This document shows, piece after piece, positions 57,387 to 64,000 of a stretch of 64,000 bases of DNA. Both the position numbers and the translations under genes were made by a program. The DNA lies in assembly GCA_009712185.1 (NCBI GenBank), contig WASQ01000136.1, positions 17,607 to 81,606 of the forward strand, in the 5' to 3' direction. The notes beneath the pieces were generated by a model. The model saw only the letters and a program-made list of their open reading frames with translations, made no database searches and had not been told where the DNA came from. Within the stretch, counting starts at the first letter, position 1, and every line of letters begins with the position of its first letter. This stretch comes from Telmatospirillum sp. (GTDB lineage Bacteria; Pseudomonadota; Alphaproteobacteria; Rhodospirillales; Magnetospirillaceae).

Positions 57387-57872
57387 ATGATTTTCGGATC
57401 GATCCACAACCCGCAGGATATCCCGGCCTGGATGCCGGCGCCGCTTGGCCGCGCGCTGGCGCTGCTCAAGGGAACCGATTTCGCCGCCTTGCCGACCGGC
57501 CGGCACGAATTCGAGGGCGATGATATCTTTTTCCAGGTGATCGACCTCACCACCCGGCCCGCCGCCGAACAGAAACCCGAGGTCCATCGCACCTATATCG
57601 ACGTGCAATTCCTGGTGCGCGGGGCGGAGCGGATCGGGTTCGCCATCGACACCGGCCGCAATGAGGTGGCGGAGAACCTGCTGGCGGAACGCGACCTGCT
57701 TTTCTACAAGGGCGCGGAGAACGAGGCCATGCTGACCATGGTTCCCGGCAGTTTCGCGATGTTCTTTCCCACCGACGTGCATCGCCCCGGATGTCAGGCC
57801 GATCATCCGGACGCCATCCGCAAGGTGGTGGTCAAGGTTCGCGCCGCCCTGCTGGAGGGGGAGGTCCGCTGA
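57387..57872 (+). CDS. YhcH/YjgK/YiaL-family protein
   Basis: A 161-residue cupin-like protein. Family segments are IDVQFLVRGAERIGFA, LLAERDLLFYKG and MVPGSFAMFFPTDVHRPGC, with the His and Glu residues of the metal site (EVHRTYIDVQ and DVHRP). Members act as sugar or sialic-acid anomerases and travel with sugar-acid operons, as here. AGGAGG lies six bases before the ATG at 57387. It is first in the operon. Confidence 0.9.
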   Translation: MIFGSIHNPQDIPAWMPAPLGRALALLKGTDFAALPTGRHEFEGDDIFFQVIDLTTRPAAEQKPEVHRTYIDVQFLVRGAERIGFAIDTGRNEVAENLLAERDLLFYKGAENEAMLTMVPGSFAMFFPTDVHRPGCQADHPDAIRKVVVKVRAALLEGEVR

Positions 57873-57913
57873 TGGCTCCGACCCGTCCCGCCCGCCCTTC
57901 GGCCGTCCCTCTT

Positions 57914-58032
57914 ATACCAACCGGCGATGAGGGCCCGCGAGCTGATGCGAGCGAAGCCAAGGGGCTCGGAGAAACCCGCTTGGGCCGCCTCGAGGGCTGT
58001 GCTGATCGGTTCCGATCAGCGCAGGCTGGTAT
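57914..58032 (-). repeat. Dispersed hairpin element A inserted inside the operon
   Basis: On the minus strand it reads ATACCAGCCTGCGCTGATCGG, then the perfect palindrome CTGATCGG-AA-CCGATCAG, then GGGTTTCTCCGA, and ends CTCATCGCCGGTTGGTAT. The ends form inverted repeats (ATACCARCC). It is the inverted counterpart of 45384-45499. Its right end (plus strand GGTATG) contains the start codon of the next gene. Confidence 0.85.
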
Positions 58033-59023
58033 GAGCCGGGTTCGCTGGGGCATGATCGGATGCGGCGCCGTGACCGAGGTGAAAAGCGGTCCGGGCCTTT
58101 ACAAGGCCGACCGGTCCTCGCTTCTGGCGGTGACCAGCATCGACGCCGCGATGACGGCCTCCTTCGCCGAACGTCACCACGTTCCCAGAACCTATGACAC
58201 CGTCGCCGGATTGCTGGCCGACCCCGATCTCGACGCGGTTTACATCGCGACGCCGCCCGCGTCGCACCGGCCGCTGGCGCTGGAAGTCGCGCGGGCGGGC
58301 AAGCATGTCTATGTGGAAAAGCCGATGGCGTTGCGTTTCGGCGAATGCCAGGAGATCATCGACGCCTGCGACGCGGCGGGCGTGACGCTGTTCGTCGCCT
58401 ATTACCGGCGCGCCATGCCGAGGTTCCTTCAGGTCCGCTCCTGGATTGAGGAGGGCGCCATCGGGGAGGTCCGCACGGTCCGGGCGGTCCAGCACCAGCC
58501 CCCCGCGCCGGAGGATCTGTCGCCCGAAACGCTGCCCTGGCGGTTGAAGCCCGAGGTGGCGGGCGGCGGCAAATTCCTTGATATGGCGATCCACACCATC
58601 GACATCCTGGATTTCCTGTTCGGCCCCGTCACCGGGGTGCAGGGCATCGCCTCCAACCAGGGCGGGCTTTATGAGGTCGAGGACACGGTCAACGCGGTCT
58701 GGCGCCATGAAAGCGGCGTTCAGGGCTACGGATCCTGGTGCTATGTCGCGGGCGAGGGACAGGATCAGGTTGAGATCGTCGGGTCGAAGGGCCGGATCGA
58801 GATGGAGTTCTTCTCCGACAGGCCCTTGCGCCTGATCACCGCCGGCAGCGTGCGCGAGGTGGATATCGCCAATCCGGCCCATGTCCAGCAGCCGTTCATC
58901 CAGACCATCGTCGACGAACTGACCGGTACCGGCCGCTGCCCCGGCGACGCGGCCAGCGCCGCGCGCGCCAGCCGGTTCATGGATGCCGTGCTGGCGGACT
59001 ACCGCCGCGAGAAAGGATTTTAA
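58031..59023 (+). CDS. Gfo/Idh/MocA-family oxidoreductase
   Basis: A 330-residue NAD(P)-dependent sugar dehydrogenase-like protein. The Rossmann start RWGMIGCGAV is at residues 5-14. The family signature AGKHVYVEKPMAL (Lys near 95) and the catalytic-type AGGGKFLDMAIHTID (about 178-192) follow. The ATG at 58031 is chosen because the Rossmann motif then starts at the usual distance; an open frame extends upstream through the repeat element but has no homology. Ribosome-binding sequence is weak and lies in the repeat. It probably oxidises a sugar or sugar acid in this pathway. Confidence 0.9.
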   Translation: MSRVRWGMIGCGAVTEVKSGPGLYKADRSSLLAVTSIDAAMTASFAERHHVPRTYDTVAGLLADPDLDAVYIATPPASHRPLALEVARAGKHVYVEKPMALRFGECQEIIDACDAAGVTLFVAYYRRAMPRFLQVRSWIEEGAIGEVRTVRAVQHQPPAPEDLSPETLPWRLKPEVAGGGKFLDMAIHTIDILDFLFGPVTGVQGIASNQGGLYEVEDTVNAVWRHESGVQGYGSWCYVAGEGQDQVEIVGSKGRIEMEFFSDRPLRLITAGSVREVDIANPAHVQQPFIQTIVDELTGTGRCPGDAASAARASRFMDAVLADYRREKGF

Positions 59024-59091
59024 GGCGCGAGGCGCTTACAGATTGAATCGACGGCCGGGCGCGATCCGTCCGGCCGTCACAGGAGACAGTC

Positions 59092-60096
59092 ATGCCACTT
59101 ATTCCCTTCGATGATCTGAAAGCAGAGTTCAAGCGCGTCCTGATGGCGCGCGGCTGCCGGGAGGATATCGCCGAACTGTCGGCCCGCCTGATGGCCGAGA
59201 CCAGTTGCGACGGCGTCTATTCCCACGGCGTCAACCGGTTCCCGCGCGTGGTCGATTACATCGACAAGGGTTATATCGCCTTGAATGCGGTGCCGACCCT
59301 GGTCGCCGCCATGGGCGCGTTCGAACGCTGGGACGCCAATCTGGGTCTTGGCAATGTGACCGCCAAGATGTCGATGGACCGCGCGATCGAACTGGCCCGC
59401 ACCCACGGCATCGGCTGTGTCGCGCTGGCCAACGCCAATCACTGGCTGCGGGGCGGCAGTTACGGCTGGCAGGCGGCGGAAGCCGGCTGTGTCGGTCTCT
59501 GCTGGACCAATACCCAACCCAATATGCCGGCCTGGGGCGCCCGCGACCGGCGCATCGGCAACAATCCGCTGATCATCGCGGTGCCGCGCGCCGAAGGCCA
59601 TGTCGTGGTCGACATGGCCATGGCGCAGTTTTCCTATGGCGCGCTGGAGGCGGCCAAGCTTCGCGGCGAGCAATTGCCGGTTCCGGGCGGCTATGACGCC
59701 GACGGGGCGCTGTCCTGCGACCCCGCCGCCATCGAGAAGACGTGGCGGGTTCTGCCGATCGGCTACTGGAAGGGATCGTCGCTGTCGATCCTGCTCGATC
59801 TGGTCGCGACGGTGCTGTCCGGCGGCTTGTCCACCAGTCAGGTGGGCGAACTGGGGGGGGACGAATACAAGCTGTCGCAGGTCATGATCGCCATCGACGC
59901 CACCCGGATCGCCGGCGCCGGCTTCCTGTCGGGCGCGGTCAATGCGGTGCTGGCCGACATCGGGGCGTCGGACCCCGTCGATCCCGCGCAAAAGGTCCGC
60001 TATCCGGGATCGAAGGATCTTCGCCTGCGGGCCGAGAATCTCCGGCAGGGGATTCCGGTCGCCGATGTGGTGTGGGATCGCATCCGCGCGCTTTGA
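59092..60096 (+). CDS. YiaK-like 2,3-diketo-L-gulonate-type reductase
   Basis: A 334-residue member of the malate/L-lactate dehydrogenase (LDH2/MDH2) family. SHGVNRFPRVVDYI, ANANHWLRGGSYGWQAAEAG and IDATRIAGAGFLSG are hallmarks of YiaK (2,3-diketo-L-gulonate reductase, 332 residues). AGGAGA precedes the ATG. With YhcH/YiaL and a sugar-acid importer it points to use of a diketo or keto sugar acid. Confidence 0.9.
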   Translation: MPLIPFDDLKAEFKRVLMARGCREDIAELSARLMAETSCDGVYSHGVNRFPRVVDYIDKGYIALNAVPTLVAAMGAFERWDANLGLGNVTAKMSMDRAIELARTHGIGCVALANANHWLRGGSYGWQAAEAGCVGLCWTNTQPNMPAWGARDRRIGNNPLIIAVPRAEGHVVVDMAMAQFSYGALEAAKLRGEQLPVPGGYDADGALSCDPAAIEKTWRVLPIGYWKGSSLSILLDLVATVLSGGLSTSQVGELGGDEYKLSQVMIAIDATRIAGAGFLSGAVNAVLADIGASDPVDPAQKVRYPGSKDLRLRAENLRQGIPVADVVWDRIRAL

Positions 60097-60165
60097 CGGC
60101 GCCGCCCGGCGTTCCGTCCTGACAAACCGGCCCGGTCAACGGGCCCTGAAGGGGAGACAGTTCCG

Positions 60166-61467
60166 ATGTCCATCAGCTCCACCGAATCCGCGTCCACTGC
60201 GGCCCGGCCCGTTCCCAACGGGCGGTGGTTCCACATTCTCATGCCCATCATGATCCTCTGCATCGTGTCCTACATGGATCGCACCAATATCGGGTTCGCG
60301 ATCCCCGGGGGCATGAACAAGGATCTGGCCATGTCCTCGTCCTTCGCCGGATTTGCCGCCGGCATCTTCTTTATCGGCTATCTGTTCCTGCAGGTGCCGG
60401 GCGGCCATCTCGCCTCGCGCGGGGTGGCGAAGAAATTCCTGACCTGGTCGATGGTGGCCTGGGGCATCATTTCGATCCTGACCGCCTTCATCACCAGCGA
60501 AACCCAGCTTATCGTGCTCCGCTTCGCCCTCGGCGTGGCCGAAGGCGGTATGCTGCCGGTGGCGTTGACGATGATCGCCCAATGGTTCCCGAACGAGGAA
60601 CGCGGACGGGCGACCGCGATCATGATCATGTTCGTGCCCATCGCCAACATCGTTTCCGGCCCGATCGCCGGCGCCGTGATCGAAAACTTCGGCTGGCGCA
60701 ATCTGTTCCTGATCGAGGGGATCGGGACCTTCTTCCTGATCCTGCCCTGGGTTCTGATGGTGACGGAGGATCCCGCCAAGGCCAAATGGATTTCGGAAGC
60801 GGAGAGGGACTATATCGTCGGCCATCTGAAGGCCGAACAGGAGGAACTGGCCCGTAATCCGGTGGTCCGCAACGCCTCCCTGATGACGATCATGGCGACC
60901 CCGGCCATGTGGAAGCTGATCGTCATGAATTTCTTCTATCAGACCGCGATCTATGCCTTCGTGATCTGGCTGCCCACCGTGATCAAGACCCTGACACAGA
61001 CCAACATGGCCGGCGTCGGCTGGTTGTCGATGCTGCCCTACGTCGGAACCATGATCGGCATGTATCTGTTCGGCCGTCTGTCCGACAAATCCGGCAACCG
61101 CAAGAAATACGTGATCCTGCCGCTGTTGGGACTGGCCCTCAGTCTGCTGTTCTCGGTGCTCCTCAAGGACAATGTGTGGCTGTCCTTCGGTTGCCTGGTG
61201 CTGGCCGGCGCCTTCCTGCAGGCCGCCGCCTCCGTGTTCTGGACCATCCCGCCGCTTCTGTTCTCGGCCTCGGTGGCCGGCGGAGCGCGCGGCGTCATCA
61301 ATGCGCTCGGCAATCTGGGCGGCTTCCTCGGCCCCTATCTGATGGGGATTTTGAAGGATGCCTTCGGCAGCACCGACTATGGCGTGCTGGCCCTGGTGGC
61401 CTTTCTCGGGATTTCCGTCCTGATCACGGCCAGCCTGCCGATCAGGAGCGACGGAACCCACGCCTGA
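60166..61467 (+). CDS. MFS importer of the anion:cation symporter family
   Basis: A 433-residue protein with 12 membrane helices. The first-helix motif SYMDRTNIGFAIPGGMN and the loop ALGVAEGGMLPVALTMIAQWFPNEERGRATA are typical of ACS-family hexuronate, galactonate or tartrate transporters. GGGGAGA precedes the ATG. It is last in the sugar-acid operon and is followed by a strong terminator. Confidence 0.92.
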   Translation: MSISSTESASTAARPVPNGRWFHILMPIMILCIVSYMDRTNIGFAIPGGMNKDLAMSSSFAGFAAGIFFIGYLFLQVPGGHLASRGVAKKFLTWSMVAWGIISILTAFITSETQLIVLRFALGVAEGGMLPVALTMIAQWFPNEERGRATAIMIMFVPIANIVSGPIAGAVIENFGWRNLFLIEGIGTFFLILPWVLMVTEDPAKAKWISEAERDYIVGHLKAEQEELARNPVVRNASLMTIMATPAMWKLIVMNFFYQTAIYAFVIWLPTVIKTLTQTNMAGVGWLSMLPYVGTMIGMYLFGRLSDKSGNRKKYVILPLLGLALSLLFSVLLKDNVWLSFGCLVLAGAFLQAAASVFWTIPPLLFSASVAGGARGVINALGNLGGFLGPYLMGILKDAFGSTDYGVLALVAFLGISVLITASLPIRSDGTHA

Positions 61468-61499
61468 CACCCTCCACACCGGCGTCCTCCGGTGTACCT

Positions 61500-61528
61500 G
61501 GGAGGGGCGGTAACGCCCCTCCCTTTTT
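61500..61528 (+). terminator. Rho-independent terminator of the sugar-acid operon
   Basis: A perfect 10-bp stem, GGGAGGGGCG/CGCCCCTCCC, with loop GTAA is followed by TTTTT. It starts 33 bases after the transporter stop codon. Confidence 0.93.
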
Positions 61529-61906
61529 CTTCAGATTCCGGCGGGTATCTCCATTTCAGAAAGCGGATGACCGGTTCAGAAAGCGGATGACCGGGGCCTC
61601 ATGGACAACGGACGACACGCCCTGGTGGTGAAAGCTGTTGGTCTGCCAGGGGCGGGCGTCCCAACCGCCGTCGCGCAGGGGGCGGAATGGCGGGAAACCT
61701 TCACGGCAGCGCCAGAATGATGCCGACCCGGAAAATGCGCGACCGGAACAACTGTTTTCCCATGTCCCCATCCCCTTTTGGCCGGGCGGGCGGGATTTCA
61801 GGGGGGGGCGCCGTCCGCGACAGAGATCCGCCGGAACCCGCCGGATGACGGCCATTCCGGCGGCGGCCACGGCGCCCGTGCGCCGGCGGATTGGCGGGGT
61901 TGGTTC
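61529..61906. other. Spacer with a short tandem duplication
   Basis: About 380 bases without a supported gene. TTCAGAAAGCGGATGACCGG occurs twice in tandem (61555-61574 and 61575-61594). A 20-codon open frame on the minus strand (61701-61763), starting MGKQLFRSRIF, has a purine-rich leader but no other support. Confidence 0.45.
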
Positions 61907-63289
61907 CTACGCCGTTGGATGCGGCAGTTCGGGGTCGAAATAGAGAGCTCGGAACTCTTCCAGGCCGGTCGCCGGACTTCCGGATTCTGTGACAAAGCGG
62001 AAGGCCTGGTCGGGCGACGTGACGGCGAACGTGAGGGCCTTCGTTCTGAGCCCGGGCAGGGACTGAAATTTTCCCTTCGCCAGATCTGCGGCGTCGAACG
62101 CGCCAATCCGTTCGGCCTTGGTGACGGCAACCAGAAGACGCCACGCGTCCTCGTCGGACGATGCGTCCGAAAGCTCGGCATCTATTCCGGGAAGCACCCT
62201 GGCAAACGCGTTGGCGTGTCCGAATTTAATGTGTCCGGCCTCAAGGCGATAGTTTTCCTGAAGTCGGCCCAGAAGTTGAGGTGCGTTTTTTATCGACTTG
62301 ATAAAATCTGGTGCTGTCGGTGTCGTGTCTATCACCTCTAATGCATACTCATTGAAATGATCTACGACAAAATCCTCCCCATTTTCTTCAATTATTCTGG
62401 CAAGAATTTGTGCTGGATTGCTTCTACTATTATATAAGCTATTTTTATTGTTTACCGTTTCCTCCAGGTTTCGTCTCAGCAAGGTCATGAGACGAAGGCG
62501 CGACGCCGGCGGGACGTCCTTCAGGATTTCCGGATCTTGCGCGATCAGCTCCGAAATTCGGCGAATGTCCGTTTCGGACGATGACTTCGGGGTAATGACG
62601 AAGCGGACCATATGGTTGCGGATCGCGGGATCCTTTTGGTCGGCAAGTCCAAGGAGAAAGAGATGCGCGTTGTCCGCCGTCCCCTCATCCGACCCGTCGA
62701 TCAGACGGACCAGTCCCTTGATCAGAAGGGGCGTGGCCGCGGGATCAAGATTTTCGGTTTCCTGCGTCACAATCAGCCTGACGTCCTCCATCCGTTTCGC
62801 GGGGAAAAAATTCGGGCCGGAGAGACGGGCGCAGATCTCGTCGACCAGCACGGACGTCTGGCGGATCGGTTGCGAGAGGAATTTGGTGACGGCCTCTGAA
62901 AAGACGAAACGGGCCTCCTCGGCGGAGACCCGGTGTCTCGAAGGATGGGCGGCCTTGTTTCTTTGCCGGTTGAGCTGGTGGAGGATATCGGCCTCAAGCT
63001 GGCTGATGATCTGGCCGGCTTTCATCTTGTCGATGAGCGTCTTTTCGAAAACTCTCTGGGCATCGGCTTCCGGTTCGATGATCTCGACGATCGTCTTTGC
63101 CGCCTGGTTCACCGGGGCGACCGCGTTCAGCTTGGCCCGCAATCCCTCAAACAGGGCGATATGCGTCAGGACGACGCAGGCCCGATAGGCGCCGGCCCCA
63201 TAGCAGACAAAGGCTTCGTGCAGATATTCAGCCGTTTCTTTCTCGGGAACTGTAGAAATCAGTTCCTCCATGTCCCGCATGCCGACCAA
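61907..63289 (-). CDS. HEPN-motif protein with long helical C-terminal region
   Basis: A 460-residue protein. Residues about 15-140 look like a HEPN domain: helix YLHEAFVCYGAGAYRACVVLTHIALFEGL, then LNRQRNKAAHPSRH with the R-x4-H motif at Arg110/His115, typical of HEPN ribonucleases. Residues 150-460 are helical and may be a sensor or scaffold. The TTG at 63289 is supported by GGAGG eight bases upstream; in-frame ATGs at 63280 and 63271 are alternatives. It is monocistronic. A stand-alone RNase with an anti-phage or stress role is plausible; no antitoxin-like partner is adjacent. Confidence 0.72.
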   Translation of the reverse strand: MVGMRDMEELISTVPEKETAEYLHEAFVCYGAGAYRACVVLTHIALFEGLRAKLNAVAPVNQAAKTIVEIIEPEADAQRVFEKTLIDKMKAGQIISQLEADILHQLNRQRNKAAHPSRHRVSAEEARFVFSEAVTKFLSQPIRQTSVLVDEICARLSGPNFFPAKRMEDVRLIVTQETENLDPAATPLLIKGLVRLIDGSDEGTADNAHLFLLGLADQKDPAIRNHMVRFVITPKSSSETDIRRISELIAQDPEILKDVPPASRLRLMTLLRRNLEETVNNKNSLYNSRSNPAQILARIIEENGEDFVVDHFNEYALEVIDTTPTAPDFIKSIKNAPQLLGRLQENYRLEAGHIKFGHANAFARVLPGIDAELSDASSDEDAWRLLVAVTKAERIGAFDAADLAKGKFQSLPGLRTKALTFAVTSPDQAFRFVTESGSPATGLEEFRALYFDPELPHPTA

Positions 63290-63597
63290 TTGTATTTCCT
63301 CCGAGCCAAATAATTTTTATATTCTCTATGAGAATGGAATGGTCATTCCGATGATGGCATGCCATCGATGGCTTTCCAATCCGGAGTTTCCTTTTCGATC
63401 GGGCGTGTTCCTCCAGTCGGCGCGATGGTTGTCGGTGGACGATGGCGCGGACGGCCCGGTTGCTTTCGGAGGCATTCCCCGGACCCCGCCGTGTTTTTCA
63501 TGGCGCCGCCGCCTGACCGGGGTTATCAGCGTTGGGCGGAGCGGCGCCGGGCGAAAAAAGACCCATGGCCGGATGGCCGTGGCGGGAGACGAAAGCG
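63290..63597. other. Promoter region between divergent genes
   Basis: About 310 bases. The first 60 are AT-rich and probably hold the promoter of the HEPN gene. No conserved element such as a cobalamin riboswitch is evident before the BtuF-like gene. Confidence 0.4.
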
Positions 63598-64000
63598 ATG
63601 CGTGTGGTGAGTCTGGTTCCATCCTGGACTGAAACCCTTCTGGCGGCAGGTGTCGAGGTGATCGGGCGGACCCGCTATTGCATCCATCCCGCCGATCGGG
63701 TCGACCGCATTCCGGTCCTGGGGGGGACCAAGGCCGCCGATTTCGCGGTGCTGGAAGCCATGCGGCCGGACCTGGTGCTGATCGACCGCGAGGAAAACAC
63801 GCGCGAAATGGCGGCGCAGGTCACGGCGCCGCTTCTTGTCACGCATGTCAGGACCGTCCGGGATGCGGCCGACGAGACCGCGCGGCTTGCCCGGGAATTG
63901 CGGTCGGCCCGGCTTTCGGAACAGGCGGAGCGGTGGCGGCGGATCATCGATATGGGGCCGTTCCCGCCGGCCGGCAGCCTTTCCGACCTTCCCGGGGTTC
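63598..64000 (+). CDS. BtuF-like helical-backbone metal/cobalamin binding protein, 3' end outside window
   Basis: 134 codons are visible, open to the window edge. The start VVSLVPSWTETLLAAG is the classic first segment of BtuF/FecB-type receptors, followed by GRTRYCIHPADRV, PVLGGTKAADFAVLEAMRPDLVLIDREENTREM. No signal peptide precedes it, which places it with the cytoplasmic or signal-less BtuF-like group often annotated as cobalamin-binding protein. GGGAG lies nine bases before the ATG at 63598. Confidence 0.85.
   Translation, partial: MRVVSLVPSWTETLLAAGVEVIGRTRYCIHPADRVDRIPVLGGTKAADFAVLEAMRPDLVLIDREENTREMAAQVTAPLLVTHVRTVRDAADETARLARELRSARLSEQAERWRRIIDMGPFPPAGSLSDLPGV

Noticed and set aside
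57791-58030. Upstream extension of the Gfo/Idh protein
   Set aside because: The extra 80 codons run through the dispersed repeat and have no family match; the Rossmann motif begins correctly after the ATG at 58031.
61701-61763. 20-residue peptide gene MGKQLFRSRIF...
   Set aside because: A purine-rich leader is the only support; no conservation or partner gene can be judged from the window.

Overview
The window is GC-rich DNA from an alphaproteobacterium. Rhodospirillales or a close relative is the best guess, from the aminotransferase-hom-glpX-recJ gene order next to tRNA-Glu, the class I PHA synthase and the DcaP-like porin. No 16S rRNA gene is present, so the placement is an inference from gene content. 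Most genes are tightly packed with high-GC codon use. Several AT-richer patches (about 11.3-12.9, 37.9-38.1, 44.55-44.85 and 52.75-54.1 kb) look acquired.

Layout. 0-10.5 kb is core: a 48-bp repeat array, phaC (-), a Pro/Ala/Ser-rich OmpA-domain lipoprotein (+), then aminotransferase, hom, glpX and recJ (+) and tRNA-Glu(TTC). 10.5-15.9 kb is an accessory island just downstream of the tRNA. It holds a pair of 34-bp inverted repeats around an orphan gene, an HNH-like protein, the right-hand remnant of a Mu-like prophage (tail-fibre fragment, com, mom) and a TacA/TacT toxin-antitoxin pair. 16-26 kb is ordinary: LysR with a divergent alcohol dehydrogenase, TetR, a RecD2-like helicase, an unknown protein, LysR, an orphan EIIA-Glc-like protein and a diguanylate cyclase fused to bacteriohemerythrin.

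26.4-37.4 kb is a minus-strand nonribosomal peptide cluster. Reading with transcription: SbnA-like and SbnB-like enzymes that make 2,3-diaminopropionate, an MFS exporter, a stand-alone condensation domain, a methyltransferase, an A-PCP-C synthetase and an A-PCP synthetase, mostly joined by 4-base start/stop overlaps. The second A domain has lost the acidic residues that normally hold the amino group. The embedded C domain has His-Glu in place of the catalytic His-His. There is no thioesterase. This is the best candidate for an undescribed system here.

38.2-44.5 kb carries a secreted HExxH peptidase and a MacAB-TolC-like export set. 45-50 kb has a small secreted Cys-containing protein, a DcaP-like porin, and cystine- and methionine-type ABC uptake components without an ATPase. 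50.4-54.7 kb has two DJ-1/GlxA-type proteins, an AT-rich P-loop ATPase and a truncated MazF. 54.7-61.5 kb has a metallo-beta-lactamase-fold hydrolase and a sugar-acid catabolic operon (YhcH, Gfo/Idh, YiaK-like reductase, MFS importer). A divergent LacI-family repressor sits beside it, and two GntR-type operators lie between them. 61.9-64 kb has a HEPN-motif protein and the start of a BtuF-like binding protein.

Two families of structured dispersed repeats run through the intergenic spaces. One is a hairpin element (CCGGCGATGAG...CTCATCGCCGG) found at 1-170, 45.4 and 57.9 kb. The other is a GAAA-tetraloop hairpin followed by a variable 17-bp tandem tail, at 37.7 and 50.1 kb, with partial relatives at 26.4 and 45.5 kb.
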